From positions 1 through 64,000 of the forward strand of contig JBMNGF010000002.1 in NCBI GenBank assembly GCA_050949745.1: 64,000 nt of DNA, given 5' to 3'. This stretch comes from Syntrophaceticus sp050949745. Its GTDB lineage: Bacteria > Bacillota > DSM-12270 > Thermacetogeniales > Thermacetogeniaceae. Both the position numbers and the translations under genes were made by a program. The notes below the pieces were generated by a model, which was given only the letters and a program-made list of their open reading frames with translations, was not told the origin of the DNA and ran no database searches. Shown in pieces: positions 8,765 through 21,000 of this stretch. How positions within the stretch are numbered: position 1 is the first letter of the stretch; each line of letters starts with the position of its first letter.

Positions 8765-9125
8765 AATAAGCTACGCTATCCTACAATATTATATATCAAC
8801 AGTTCATCCATTTCATCCTGCTAACAAAAAGGATCGGGTCAATACTTAGTAGGTAATTTCCTCGTTCCTTAAAAATAATTCTAAAGCTATCATAAATAAT
8901 GATCACCAACGACTAGATGCGACACATTTTTTATTCAAATCATAGGATAAACAGTACAAAGAGATCTAGCCAAATTGACCCCTTAAAATCAAAATTCTAT
9001 TTAGTGATCAGTAGTTGGTGGTGAGGAGTTGGATTAGAAATAGTCATCCTGAACTAAAACTGTTACCTGTGTCCCAAACCTATACCTGTCCATGGGAATA
9101 CTTCCAGTCACTAAATTGATACTCG
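8765..9125. other. Intergenic region without recognised gene
   Basis: About 360 bp, AT-rich, between gdhA and the end of the rRNA/tRNA operon. I see no ORF with a convincing RBS. Stretches near 8900-8917 (CACCAACGACTAG) and 9003-9027 (TTAGTGATCAGTAGTTGG) resemble the TTAGTGGTTGGTCGTTGG motif found at the 23S intervening-sequence ends, but with several mismatches. Confidence 0.5.
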
Positions 9126-9160
9126 AATAAAAAAAGCAAAACTTTGAGGTTTTGCTTTTT
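9126..9160 (-). terminator. Terminator of rRNA-tRNA-Asn operon
   Basis: Directly after the tRNA CCA end, minus strand AAAAAGCAAAAC, a 6-nt loop and GTTTTGCTTTTT followed by further T residues. A 12-bp perfect stem with a U tract. Confidence 0.85.
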
Positions 9161-9234
9161 GGCTCCCCGGGCAGGATTCGAACCTGCAACACTCCGGTTA
9201 ACAGCCGGATGCTCTACCGTTGAGCTACCGAGGA
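9160..9234 (-). tRNA. tRNA-Asn (anticodon GTT)
   Basis: Minus-strand cloverleaf: acceptor TCCTCGG pairs with CCGGGGA, D arm AGCTCAACGGTAGAGC, anticodon arm CCGGCTGTTAACCGG with anticodon GTT, T arm CAGGTTCGAATCCTG, discriminator G and an encoded CCA (9160-9162). Last gene of the rRNA operon, 9 bp after 5S rRNA. Confidence 0.97.
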
Positions 9235-9242
9235 ATGTAAAA

Positions 9243-9352
9243 TCTGGCAGCGACCTACTCTCCCGGGAAACCCAGTACCATCAGCGCTGGAGGGCTTAAC
9301 TGCCGTGTTCGGAATGGGTACGGGTGTTGCCCCTCCGCCATCACCACCAGAA
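9243..9352 (-). rRNA. rrf: 5S ribosomal RNA
   Basis: The minus strand holds the conserved 5S blocks GAACACGGCAGTTAAGCC and GGGAGAGTAGGTCGCTGCCAG, with the complementary ends CTGGTGGTGATGGCGG and CTGCCAG. Ends are approximate to a few bases. It follows the 23S gene after a 230-bp spacer filled with 27-bp hairpin elements. Confidence 0.95.
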
Positions 9353-9387
9353 ACTTTATTCAATTTGTCAAGTGACTGTCACTGCAT

Positions 9388-9414
9388 GTGACAGGGGGAC
9401 GGGGGTTGTGTCAC
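9388..9414. repeat. 27-bp hairpin element, copy 2 (arms GTGACA)
   Basis: Arms GTGACAG/GTGTCAC (6 of 7 pairs) around a core that reads AACCCCCGTCCCC on the minus strand. Located in the 23S-5S spacer. Confidence 0.65.
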
Positions 9415-9420
9415 AACAGT

Positions 9421-9447
9421 GAGTCAAAGTCACCGTCCCTTTGACTC
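9421..9447. repeat. 27-bp hairpin element, copy 3 (arms GAGTCAA), with half copies after it
   Basis: Arms GAGTCAA/TTGACTC around core AGTCACCGTCCCT. Two partial units (core plus right arm) follow at about 9448-9463 and 9464-9478. The full element is identical to the copy at 38475-38501. Located in the 23S-5S spacer. Confidence 0.8.
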
Positions 9448-9482
9448 ACCGTCCCTTTGACTCAGTCCCCTTTGACTCACAT

Positions 9483-9509
9483 GAGTCAAAGTACCTGTCC
9501 CCTTGACTC
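9483..9509. repeat. 27-bp hairpin element, copy 4 (arms GAGTCAA)
   Basis: Arms GAGTCAA/TTGACTC around core AGTACCTGTCCCC. Located in the 23S-5S spacer. Confidence 0.75.
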
Positions 9510-9714
9510 ACAACATAACAGAGAAACTATCTAGCCTGGCCTTTAACTTTTACACCAAGCAAAGGCGACTGGCTGCAAATTGTGCAAGCCCTCGACCTAT
9601 TAGTACCGGTCCGCTTAAAGGGTTACCCCTCTTACACTCCCGGCCTATCTACCTGGTCATCTTCCAGGGGTCTTACCCCAACTTGCATTGGGTGGGAAAC
9701 CTCATCTCGGGGTC

Positions 9715-9752
<38 letters not shown>

Positions 9753-9806
9753 AGACATGGCTACCCAGCTATGCTCCTGGCGAAACAACTGGTACACCAG
9801 TGGTCT

Positions 9807-9837
<31 letters not shown>

Positions 9838-9864
9838 CTCCCCTCAAGTTTCCTGCGCCTGCGA

Positions 9865-9907
<43 letters not shown>

Positions 9908-9912
9908 ACGTA

Positions 9913-9947
<35 letters not shown>

Positions 9948-9955
9948 GTACTTCC

Positions 9956-10008
<53 letters not shown>

Positions 10009-10009
10009 G

Positions 10010-10062
<53 letters not shown>

Positions 10063-10183
10063 GACGGCCCTTCCACTCGGTACCGCCGGATCACTAAGCC
10101 CTGCTTTCGCACCTGTTCGAGATGTCTCTCTCACAGTCAAGCTCCCTTCTGCCTTTGCACTCTTTGCGCGTGATTTCCAACCA

Positions 10184-10219
<36 letters not shown>

Positions 10220-10220
10220 G

Positions 10221-10253
<33 letters not shown>

Positions 10254-10466
10254 ACACTGTCCCTCTGCCGGATAACGGCAGTAGGTTAGAACTCCAGCAC
10301 TCTCAGGGTGGTATCCCACCAGTGGCTCCCCCAAACCTAGCGGCTTGGGTTCTATGCCTCCCACCTATCCTGTACAAAAAATACCAAAATCCAATATCAG
10401 GTTACAGTAAAGCTCCACGGGGTCTTTCCGTCCTGTCGCAGGTAACCCGCATCTTTACGGGTACTA

Positions 10467-10501
<35 letters not shown>

Positions 10502-10506
10502 AATCG

Positions 10507-10588
<82 letters not shown>

Positions 10589-10801
10589 TGGGGCTTCGGT
10601 TGGGAGCTTGCACTCTTCCCCTTAACCTTCCAGCACCGGGCAGGCGTCAACCCCTATACATCAGCTTGCGCTTTAGCAGGAGCCTGTGTTTTTGGTAAAC
10701 AGTCGTTTGGGCCTCTTCTCTGCAACCCCCTCGAGCTCCAATTGATTATCTTCACTCTAACGGGGCACCCCTTCTCCCGAAGTTACGGGGTCAATTTGCC
10801 T

Positions 10802-10833
<32 letters not shown>

Positions 10834-11300
10834 AGGATTCTCTCCTCGCCTACCTGTGTCGGTTTTCGGTACGGGCACCGGTAAGCCTCACTAGAGGTTT
10901 TTCTTGCCAGTGTGGGATCGGCCACTTCGGTACTTATTTTTCCCTCGCTCTCGCTTCTCAGGATTAGCAACCTGACGGATTTGCCTATCAGGTCTCCCTA
11001 CTAGCTTGGACGGGCTCTACCAACGGCCCGCTGTGCCTACCCTCCTGTGTCACCCCTTCGCTACAAGCGGCTTACTGGCGGTATCGGAATCTCCACCGAT
11101 TGTCCATCGCCTACGCTTTTCAGCCTCGGCTTAGGTCCCGACTTACCCTGGGCGGACGAGCCTTCCCCAGGAAACCTCGGGCTTTCGGCGGGCAGGATTC
11201 TCACCTGCCTTCTCGCTACTCATACCGGCATTCTCACTTCCAGAAGCTCCAGTATCCCTTTCGGTATACCTTCTCTGCTGCTGGAACGCTCCCCTACCAA

Positions 11301-11731
11301 GTTAGTGGTTGGTCGTTGGTAATTAGTCGTTAGGTTTCCACGCTTGCCTTAAGCGGTAAAGTTGTTTTCCTATTGTTGTGTATTCATTGCTTAGCTGTTT
11401 GTACTCAGCTTCTATCAAGTAACCAAGTTCTCTTACAAAGTCAAGCAGTACAAGAACTTCATTACATGATCCGAGTGCGTTTCTTAAAAAATGCTGGAAT
11501 TCTGCGGCTGACTCTCGTCTGCCATATCCTTCGGCTATGTTCAGCATTATCGATACTGCTGCTCTCCTTAATTGGCTTCCTAGTTCATACTTTTCATATG
11601 CAGGAAAGCTTAGAGTTTTTTTGTGTACATTTAATGCTTGCCGATATGCCCTCTCATAAACATTTAACTTCTTATATCCTGGCATTTTTTATCTCCTAAC
11701 CACTAACCACTAACGACAAACCACTAACCTC
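11301..11731 (-). other. 23S rRNA intervening sequence (IVS)
   Basis: A 0.43-kb insert within the helix 45 region of 23S rRNA. Its ends are imperfect inverted repeats: 11301-11336 and 11695-11731, both built from GTTAGTGGTT-like units, which would form a stem of about 35 bp with G-U pairs. Such stems in other bacteria are cut by RNase III, leaving fragmented 23S rRNA (known biology of IVSs). It encodes one protein on the same strand as the rRNA. Confidence 0.92.
11323..11685 (-). CDS. Four-helix-bundle protein encoded in the 23S rRNA intervening sequence
   Basis: A 120-residue protein of the family found in 23S rRNA intervening sequences (S23/four-helix-bundle, TIGR02436-like). Typical segments are LNVYERAYRQALNVHK, ELGSQLRRAAVSIMLNIAEG and EFQHFLRNALGSCNEVLVLL. 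ATG at 11685 has AGGAG 8 nt upstream, placed at the inner edge of the left inverted repeat; the last codons overlap the right repeat. Homologues form pentameric helical bundles, and their role is unknown. A translated ORF inside an rRNA transcript is itself odd. Confidence 0.9.
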   Translation of the reverse strand: MPGYKKLNVYERAYRQALNVHKKTLSFPAYEKYELGSQLRRAAVSIMLNIAEGYGRRESAAEFQHFLRNALGSCNEVLVLLDFVRELGYLIEAEYKQLSNEYTTIGKQLYRLRQAWKPND

Positions 11732-12985
11732 CGCAGCTTTGGTGTCAGGCTTAGCCCCGTTACATTTTCGGCGCGGAGCCACTTGACCAGTGAGCTATTA
11801 CGCACTCTTTGAATGGTGGCTGCTTCTAAGCCAACATCCTGGTTGTCTAGGTAACTCCACATCCTTTTACACTTAGCCTGAACTTTGGGACCTTAGCCGG
11901 CGGTCTGGGCTGTTTCCCTCTCGACTATGAATCTTATCACCCATAGTCTGACTCTCAGGTTCTTTCTTTATGGTATTCGGAGTTTGAAAAGGTTCGGTAA
12001 CGTGGTCGACGCCCCTAGCCTGATCAGTGCTCTACCCCCATAAAGGACCCCCTGAGGCTAGCCCTAAAGCTATTTCGGGGAGAACCAGCTATCTCCGGGT
12101 TCGTTTGGCTTTTCACCCCTACCCACAGGTCATCCGCCACCTTTTCAACGATGGTCGGTTCGGGCCTCCACGAGAGGTTAATCTCGCTTCACCCTGCCCA
12201 TGGGTAGCTCACCCGGTTTCGGGTCTGCATCATGCAACTATCTCGCCCTTTTCAGACTCGCTTTCGCTGCGGCTCCGGATTCTATCCTTAACCTTGCTGC
12301 ATAACACAACTCGCCGGTCCGTTCTACAAAAAGTACGCCATCATTCAACTTATAGTCGAACTTTGACTGCTTGTAAGCATATGGTTTCAGGTTCTATTTC
12401 ACTCCCCTCCCGGGGTGCTTTTCACCTTTCCCTCACGGTACTCGTTCACTATCGGTCGTCGGGTGGTATTTAGCCTTAGGAGGTGGTCCTCCTGAATTCC
12501 TGCAGGATTTCACGTGCCCCGCAGTACTTGGGTGCGTACTAAGTGAGTGCTCTACTTTTCGGGTACGAGACTGTTACTCTCTTTGGTTGACCTTTCCATG
12601 TCTATTCTCCTAAGTATGAGCCTTTTTTCTCACCGGATTCGCTGTACCAAATCCTTCGTACGTCCCTCGACCCCTTAAACGCAACGAGTACAGTCTTTTA
12701 AACGTTTAAGGTTTGGGCTGTTCCCTGTTCGCTCGCCGCTACTGGGGGAATCACGGTTGTTTTCTTTTCCTCGGGGTACTAAGATGTTTCAGTTCTCCCG
12801 GTTGCTCAACCTTACCTATGTGTTCAGTAAGGCTTGGCTAGGTTTTAACCTAGCCGGGTTTCCCCATTCGGGTATCCTCGGATTGTCGCTTGCTTGCAGC
12901 TTCCCGAGGCTTTTCGCAGCTTACCACGCCCTTCTTCAGCCTCCGACGCCTAGGCATCCGCCATATGCCTTCTTTTGCTTGCTCT

Positions 12986-14676
<1,691 letters not shown>

Positions 14677-14758
14677 TTTTAAACGCTGACCTCACACGAC
14701 TGTTCAGTTTTCAAAGACCTTCCGCTGTCACCGTTATTTCCCGGCGGCAACGGTTTTT

Positions 14759-14787
14759 ATCTTATCACGCTCACTTGTGCGTGTCAA
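14759..14787 (-). promoter_or_regulatory. rRNA operon promoter, proximal
   Basis: Minus strand TTGACA (14782-14787), 17-bp spacer, TAAGAT (14759-14764). It is the closest of three tandem promoters, about 85 bp upstream of 16S. Confidence 0.75.
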
Positions 14788-14915
14788 GACCTTTTTCGAC
14801 TCATTTTTTGCTGCCTTCTGTTTTTGAAGCAGCGTCCTCTAGGTTAACACCTTTCGGCTTTCCAGTCAAGTGTCTTTTTTTTTCAAGTTCCTTGCTGTCT
14901 GTAACAGCGTTGTCT

Positions 14916-14945
14916 ATCTTAGCATCATCTCTTGATATGTGTCAA
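14916..14945 (-). promoter_or_regulatory. rRNA operon promoter, middle
   Basis: Minus strand TTGACA (14940-14945), 18-bp spacer, TAAGAT (14916-14921) preceded by TGC (extended -10). The surrounding sequence is a near-copy of the distal promoter at 15041-15070. Confidence 0.75.
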
Positions 14946-15040
14946 GAACTTTTTTTCCTTCTCTTTTGCCACTCTGGCGTGCTCTTTCTTTTGCACTTCC
15001 TTCGCAGCTGTTTTCACTGTTATCTCCAACAGTGTTGCTT

Positions 15041-15070
15041 ATCTTAGCACCTTCCCTCGATATGTGTCAA
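15041..15070 (-). promoter_or_regulatory. rRNA operon promoter, distal
   Basis: Minus strand TTGACA (15065-15070), 18-bp spacer, TAAGAT (15041-15046) preceded by TGC. The three promoters are spaced about 157 and 125 bp apart. Each -35 is preceded by a C/T-rich AAAAAAGNTCT-type segment. Confidence 0.75.
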
Positions 15071-15126
15071 GAGCTTTTTTGTGCTTACCGATAAGTCATT
15101 TTATGGTATTTATGAAATATCCATTT

Positions 15127-15483
15127 CTAAGATATAAACATCCTCACTGCAGTTACTACTAAAAGAACTGCAAAAGCTTTGCGTAGCAGGTCTGGTGCAA
15201 TAACATTGACAGACATAGCCCCAACATAAGATCCGATTACAGCTCCAACTGCCAGTACGATGGCCAGTTTCAAATTTAAATTATTTAAATTATAATGAGT
15301 CCAAGCACCCATTAAAGCTGTAGGAATAATGATTGCAAGTGATGTACCGACAGCCTGCTGGATAGGAACCTTGAAAAAAAAGGTCATCATGGGAACCAGG
15401 ATCACTCCTCCCCCTATACCCAGCAGGGCACTGAGCCACCCAGCAGCAAAACCTGCAGCTATTTGAAGCATAATCATAGTCAT
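15127..15483 (-). CDS. Half-size TauE/SafE-type membrane transporter
   Basis: A 118-residue membrane protein with about four transmembrane helices. The N-terminal GWLSALLGIGGGVILVPMM carries the G-IGGG-x3-P signature of the TauE/SafE (DUF81) family of putative sulfite or organosulfonate exporters. Full-length members have two such halves in about 250 residues; this one is a single repeat, and half-size members are known. No second half lies next to it, so it may act as a homo-oligomer or pair with a distant gene. GAGGG lies 9 nt before ATG 15483. Substrate unknown. Confidence 0.75.
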   Translation of the reverse strand: MTMIMLQIAAGFAAGWLSALLGIGGGVILVPMMTFFFKVPIQQAVGTSLAIIIPTALMGAWTHYNLNNLNLKLAIVLAVGAVIGSYVGAMSVNVIAPDLLRKAFAVLLVVTAVRMFIS

Positions 15484-15588
15484 CTTGATCAGCCCTCTTC
15501 CTTATTTTTTGATATATTATAGTAAAAACATCTTAAACCATATTTCATATACAATATAATGGCACTGCTTATAGTAGAGGTGAGTTCC

Positions 15589-16203
15589 TTGCGCCAGATA
15601 AAGATAACACTAATTGTTATTGTCATATTATTCCTGTCTCTAAAGTTTGCCCAACAACTAGAAGAGCATTATCAAAATAAAGATGAGTACCCTCCTACCT
15701 GGATACAGCTGCTTTCCAGCGCCGGAAAAGGACATTTTGGCACCGGAATATTTAGTAGCACCCCAAATAACCTAGATTTATCCATACTTGAGCCAGGAGA
15801 TATTCTTCTCGGAGGCAACCCCGGGGGTTCTTATGGACATTATACTCACGCCGGTATGTATATCGGTAATAATCAGGTGGTAACCATGTATACAAGTACC
15901 GGTGTTTATATTGAGCAACCCTCTGCTTATCATCGTTACCACTGGGCAGCTGTGGGGAGGGTTAAGGCCAGCCCACAGCAAAAAGAGGAAGCCGTATCCT
16001 ACTGCCTCTCACAGCTAGGAAGCCCCTTCCATATTCTTTCTCCGAAAACAGAGGATGGGCTCTGGTACTGTTCCAAACTTATCTGGCTTGCTTATTTTAA
16101 ACAGAACATAGATCTGGATCCCTTCGATTCATATTGGGTGCTTCCCGATGCCTTTGCCTATAGTCCACATGTTCAAATATTAGAAAAAGCAGAGGTGCAC
16201 TAA
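15589..16203 (+). CDS. YiiX/YaeF-type permuted papain-like hydrolase
   Basis: A membrane-anchored hydrolase of the NlpC/P60-like, circularly permuted amidase type (C92/YiiX family). Visible motifs are PGDILLGG followed by the catalytic-His region YGHYTHAGMYIGN, and later GLWYCSKLIWLAY carrying the likely catalytic Cys. I place the start at TTG 15589, preceded 4 nt upstream by GAGGTGAG; the ATG at 15559 lacks an RBS. From there the N-terminus RQIKITLIVIVILFLSL is a signal anchor, so the enzyme acts outside the membrane. Substrate unknown. Likely cotranscribed with the next gene, whose start is 4 bp after this stop. Confidence 0.75.
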   Translation: MRQIKITLIVIVILFLSLKFAQQLEEHYQNKDEYPPTWIQLLSSAGKGHFGTGIFSSTPNNLDLSILEPGDILLGGNPGGSYGHYTHAGMYIGNNQVVTMYTSTGVYIEQPSAYHRYHWAAVGRVKASPQQKEEAVSYCLSQLGSPFHILSPKTEDGLWYCSKLIWLAYFKQNIDLDPFDSYWVLPDAFAYSPHVQILEKAEVH

Positions 16204-16206
16204 TCA

Positions 16207-16668
16207 ATGCGTCAAAGCAAACATGCCCTTTTCTCTATGGCGAAAAAACTTTTTCTTCTACATCTTGTCTTTATCATCATAACGGTTATTATGCTTAATT
16301 TCGGCCCCTTGGCTATTATCTCTTCTCTCATTTATATCCTGGCTTTATTTTTAGCAGGGCTACAGGGGACCCGTATCCATAAAACTGAAGCTCTCACTAC
16401 CCTAGCTGCAGGTTATCTAAGTCAGATCATCGGAATTTTATCATCTTTCTTTGTCCTCACTAAAAGCTTATGGAATTTTAGTATAGAACCATTCGAATTT
16501 ATAGCTCAGATCTGGCAGACACCTCCCTATCCTCTCTATCCCCTCCTGCCACCCACCAGTTATTTTGATATGCCCTTATATTTCTTCATTACTATAACTG
16601 CTTCATTTGTACTACCTCTGATCCCAGCACTCGGCGCCGGTTTATCCCGATTGTTCACAAGCATATGA
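16207..16668 (+). CDS. Polytopic membrane protein, function unknown
   Basis: A 153-residue protein with about four hydrophobic segments (near residues 13-33, 36-52, 66-87 and 125-147) and a Pro/Tyr-rich loop at about 104-118. GAGGTG lies 10 nt before ATG. It follows the YiiX-like hydrolase by 3 bp, so the two are probably one unit. I do not recognise a family. Confidence 0.6.
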   Translation: MRQSKHALFSMAKKLFLLHLVFIIITVIMLNFGPLAIISSLIYILALFLAGLQGTRIHKTEALTTLAAGYLSQIIGILSSFFVLTKSLWNFSIEPFEFIAQIWQTPPYPLYPLLPPTSYFDMPLYFFITITASFVLPLIPALGAGLSRLFTSI

Positions 16669-16693
16669 GATCAGTGGAATACTGCTTAAAGCC

Positions 16694-18079
16694 TTATTTC
16701 ATAAATATATTTTTCCCAGTAGACAAAAGAATGCTCCACATACTGCTGTGGCGTTCAAATATATCATCCATAGCAGCCAAGAGCTGATCCATCTGTTCCC
16801 TGGAAACTATTAAAGGTGGTTCAAACCGGATTACATTAGGATTGTTTAAAGTATAGGCAGTGATAATATGATATTTATTCATCAATTCTCCGGCTATTAA
16901 GGATGCCATGTATTCTTCGGCAAGCTTATTAATTTTACCCTTTGTGAGCTTGTTAAATAACCCCCCAGATATCTGGTTGAACTCTATTCCGATCAAAAGC
17001 CCCTTTCCACGCACCTCTTTGATCATAGAAGGGTATTTCTCCTGTAAATCCCGAAGCCCCTGGAGCAAGTAAGCACCCTTGCCCCGCGCCTGTTCAGCCA
17101 GATTTTCCTTGATCATAACATCTATGGAAGCAATCCCTGCGGCACATGCTCTGGCATTTCCACCGAAAGTGGATGTATGTAGTGAACACTTTTCCATTCC
17201 TCCGAAAGCGCTATCCCAGATATTCTCTGTTGTAACAAAGGCAGAAATCGGCATCACTCCTCCACCCAGGGATTTGCCCAGACACAATATATCCGGTATA
17301 ACTGTCTCCCACTGACACGCAAAATTCGTCCCTGTACGGGCAAAACCGGTCTGGATTTCATCAAAAATCAGGAGGGTATCATATCGATTGCAGAGTTCTC
17401 TAACTTCTACCAGATAGCCTTGTGCAGGTAAATGTACACCACCCTCCCCTTGAATGGGTTCGATAATAAAAGCAGCCACATCTTTGTTTTGCAGCTTTTC
17501 CTCCAGAGCATTTAGATCTCCAAAAGGAACCGATTCACACCCTGGAAGAAGGGGTTTGAAAGGATCCTGGTATTTGCTCTTACCAGTGACCGAAAGGGCG
17601 CCAAAAGTTTTTCCATGGAAGGAGCCTTCACAGTAAATAATTTTACTCTTTCCGGTAGCTCCCCTAGCCAGTTTCAGGGCACCCTCCACCGCTTCAGCAC
17701 CGCTGTTGCCAAAAAACGACCTACACAGTTCTCCTGGTAGGATTTGCGCCAGATTATAGGCAAGAGCAGCATAAAGTGTGCCTAAAGAGGCCTGCAGCAG
17801 ATTAGGCAGTTCTGCTGCCTTTTGTACTGCATCTGTTATCTGTGGATGGTTATGCCCAAAGTTCAGTGCACCATAACCACCTAAAAAATCCAGGTACTCA
17901 TTTCCCTCATCATCCCAGACATTCACCCCTTGGGCTTTTACGAATTTTTTATTAAAGTTGATCAAACCCATCATCGTAGCTAGTCCGGGATTTACATACT
18001 GTTTGTATATATCACTTATTTCGCTGCGATCCAGCTGCAATGCTTCCTGTAAGCTGATCAGTTCTGCTCCCTTTCTCAT
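16694..18079 (-). CDS. Class III aminotransferase, putrescine/acetylornithine type
   Basis: PLP-dependent aminotransferase of 461 residues. The general layout matches putrescine:2-oxoglutarate aminotransferase (YgjG): YVNPGLATMMG, GGYGALNFGHNHP, FFGNSGAEAVEGALKLAR, IIEPIQGEGG, DEIQTGFARTG and the Lys loop LCLGKSLGGGVMPISAF with the PLP-binding Lys. Length and the STFGGNARACAAG segment fit the same group. Substrate assignment is inference; ornithine or other omega-amino acids are possible. The RBS GGAGG is 15 nt from the ATG, a rather long distance. It lies just downstream of the decayed addA. Confidence 0.8.
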   Translation of the reverse strand: MRKGAELISLQEALQLDRSEISDIYKQYVNPGLATMMGLINFNKKFVKAQGVNVWDDEGNEYLDFLGGYGALNFGHNHPQITDAVQKAAELPNLLQASLGTLYAALAYNLAQILPGELCRSFFGNSGAEAVEGALKLARGATGKSKIIYCEGSFHGKTFGALSVTGKSKYQDPFKPLLPGCESVPFGDLNALEEKLQNKDVAAFIIEPIQGEGGVHLPAQGYLVEVRELCNRYDTLLIFDEIQTGFARTGTNFACQWETVIPDILCLGKSLGGGVMPISAFVTTENIWDSAFGGMEKCSLHTSTFGGNARACAAGIASIDVMIKENLAEQARGKGAYLLQGLRDLQEKYPSMIKEVRGKGLLIGIEFNQISGGLFNKLTKGKINKLAEEYMASLIAGELMNKYHIITAYTLNNPNVIRFEPPLIVSREQMDQLLAAMDDIFERHSSMWSILLSTGKNIFMK

Positions 18080-18099
18080 TTCTATTATTTCATGCCTCC

Positions 18100-21000
18100 T
18101 TAACTATTTTTGCTAGAAACCCATTTATAGATTGAGGTAAAATAAAAACCTGCATTTATAACCTTTTCCCCTGTTATCTCTTCCCAAAAACTGCGATATA
18201 AATCGAGCTGTGGACTGTAATAGTCGACGAGCATGTTCAGATCTTCCTCATCTTTCACTGTATCTGTCTTGTAGTCCACAATTACCCACCCTCCATCCTC
18301 ATAGAAAACCAAATCGATCACACCTGAAATGATGGTTGAATCTGCAGCCTGTTGAGCAAAGGGAACCTCAACGAACCTTTTTTTACTTTGCGAATACTCT
18401 TTCCCAGAAGCGGGATTGAAGAATGCCCTGCACATAATGCAAAAGCTCTTCTTTTTCTTCAGGTAATCGTCCTTCTTCGGTTAATACATTTTCGATAAAG
18501 GTTTCAAGGTTCGCCTGCCTGCTCTTAGCACACGCCTCCAAAACCCGGTGGACAACCCTCCCCCAGGACATACCCCTGCCCGGTCACTTCTCTTTTCGGA
18601 AAGCTTCCACCAGCTTCTGACAAGAGAGGTCACTGCTACAGTTCGGTAGCTGGGAGTATAGAGTTTGCTCCTCGCAGTCAAATAATTAACTCTAGCCTTC
18701 TCCAGATCGCCTGGTTCCAGCGATAGAGCTCTCTTTTTCACACCTAATCATACCACTGCTTTCCTGATCAGCCAAGTTATCTAAGACTGGACAATCAGCA
18801 AGTTTATCATTAAATAGATTCCAGGGACTTAGATCTGGTTTTGTAGGGTAAGTGCTTATCACAAGTAGATTTTTTGCTCTGGTAGCAGCAACATAAAGCA
18901 GCCTGATTTCCTCTGCATCCTGGTATTTCTCCTCTTTCATTGAGAGCTGCTCCCAATCGACAGGCTGACCCAGGATTTCATTTTTATACAGCTTTCGTTT
19001 TTCAACTAAAAAGTAACCGGTTGGCTTTTCTCCTGATCTGCTGATATGTACACCTGCGGCGAATCTGGTATTTTTCGATGGATTAGCCAGGATAACCACC
19101 GGAGACTCCAGCCCTTTAGCTTTATGCAGGTTCATCAACCTTACGTTATTATTGTCCCCATGATTCAAATCGATCTCGTCTTCTATACCTGTTTCCATAA
19201 TTATCTCCAGGTAAGAAACCAATTCAGGAAAAGGTGTTATTCCACGCCTTTCAGCTGCAGCTAAAATCTCTGCTGCTTGTAGCAGGTATCCTGCCCGGCC
19301 CTTCCCCTGCTCTTTGGCAAGGACAGAAGGAATTACTCCTATATCTGACATGATTTTAGCCACAGCAGCACTGACAGGCAGCTGCCGCACCCACTCACAG
19401 TAGAGGGCTAAACGCCCAAAAGCTTCTTCAAAGTGAGCCGCAGTACTGGAGTCGAGCCCCGAAGGTATCTGCTCATAAATATTTAAATGCCCCCCTGCTG
19501 ATCTGTATTTCCAAATCGCCTGATCACTGACCCCACAAAGCCTACCACGCAACACCGCCAAAAGGTGAACTGGATTTTTTGGGTCAAGAATTGCTTTAAA
19601 AACATTGAGCAGGTCTTTAATTTCCTGAGACTCAGAAAAACCACTACCCCCAGTCATTCTAAAAGGTATTCCCTTCTCTTCCAGTGCTCTGGCATAGATA
19701 TCCATCATTTCCTTATAACGAAGCAGAATCAAAAAATCTGCTGGCTGTGGGTTTTCGGTAAGGCCTGCTTCTTTTTCTTGGCTCGTTCTGGATAGTTTTA
19801 TTCCACCATTCAATGCCCAGTTGATAAAACAGGCAATCTTTTCTGCATCGATTTTTACAATTTCCCTTTTTTTGTTTCGTGCAACCTTAGGGATGCTGAT
19901 CACCCTGATCCCTGATACACAACCTTTATCAGTGGAGCGCACAGTGTTTAAAGCTGCAAAGGCCGCTTGATAAGGTGTAGCCTGTTCAGGAAAAATGTCT
20001 TGAAAAACACTGTTTACCCAATCCCCAACCGCTTTCTCTGACCTAAAGTTTGTGGTCAGTGTCAGAATCCGGCCGCCACAAGCGTTAAGAATCTTTTTCA
20101 CCTCATTATAGGTATCGATATCTGCCCGACGAAAGCGGTAAATAGACTGCTTGGGATCACCCACTACAAATAGAGAGCCAGGCCGCGGCACCAGGCGTCG
20201 CCAGTCATTCTCAGAAACATCTTTACCTGTTAAATAGAATAGGATTTCAGCTTGGATGGGGTCTGTATCCTGAAACTCATCAACCAGGATATGGGTAAAC
20301 CTTTTTTGAAAATAACAGCGCACCTCAGGATTATCTCTCAGCAAAATGGCTGTGCTCAGTAAAAGATCCTGAAAGTTGAGTTTTGATTTTTCTTTTTTTA
20401 GCTCCTGATAATAACCGACCGCTGGCTGCACAAAATCTACAAAAACAGAATATCGGTATTCCCTCCACTGCTTTAGGGCGGGCAAGAGGTTATCAGTTTT
20501 GAAATCTTCAAATGCAGCTTTCACATCTTTTGCATCCTGAGGATCGATCCATCTATTTTGAACAATATTAGCGCTGCGATTTAGTTCAGTCAGAAGGTGC
20601 AGAAGGTTTAAGGGGTTATTTAAATCTGTAAGTTTCCGCAGGCCCACACCTTTTTTGATCAGTTTCTGGAGATTATCCCAACCCTTCGCCGGTACCTGTG
20701 AAGGGATTATCCCTTGAGCCCAGCTAAGGAAGCTATCCAGTTCATTTTGCACCTGGGAAAAATCAGGCAAAGGCACCTCTTCTCGTACAATCTTTACATC
20801 AGGATAGGTGAGCAGTGTTTCGAAAAAATTATATAGAGCCTCAGGAGTACAGCCTATCCTGCTCAAGCTTTCCAGCTGTTCTGGTTTGTTCAGCTGTATC
20901 CCTAGAAGATAATCATCCCAGGCCTTTCTTCTTAAAAGATTATCATCAAGATCTTCTATCTCTTCAAAAGAGGGATCAAGACCCGCCTCCACTGGCCGTT

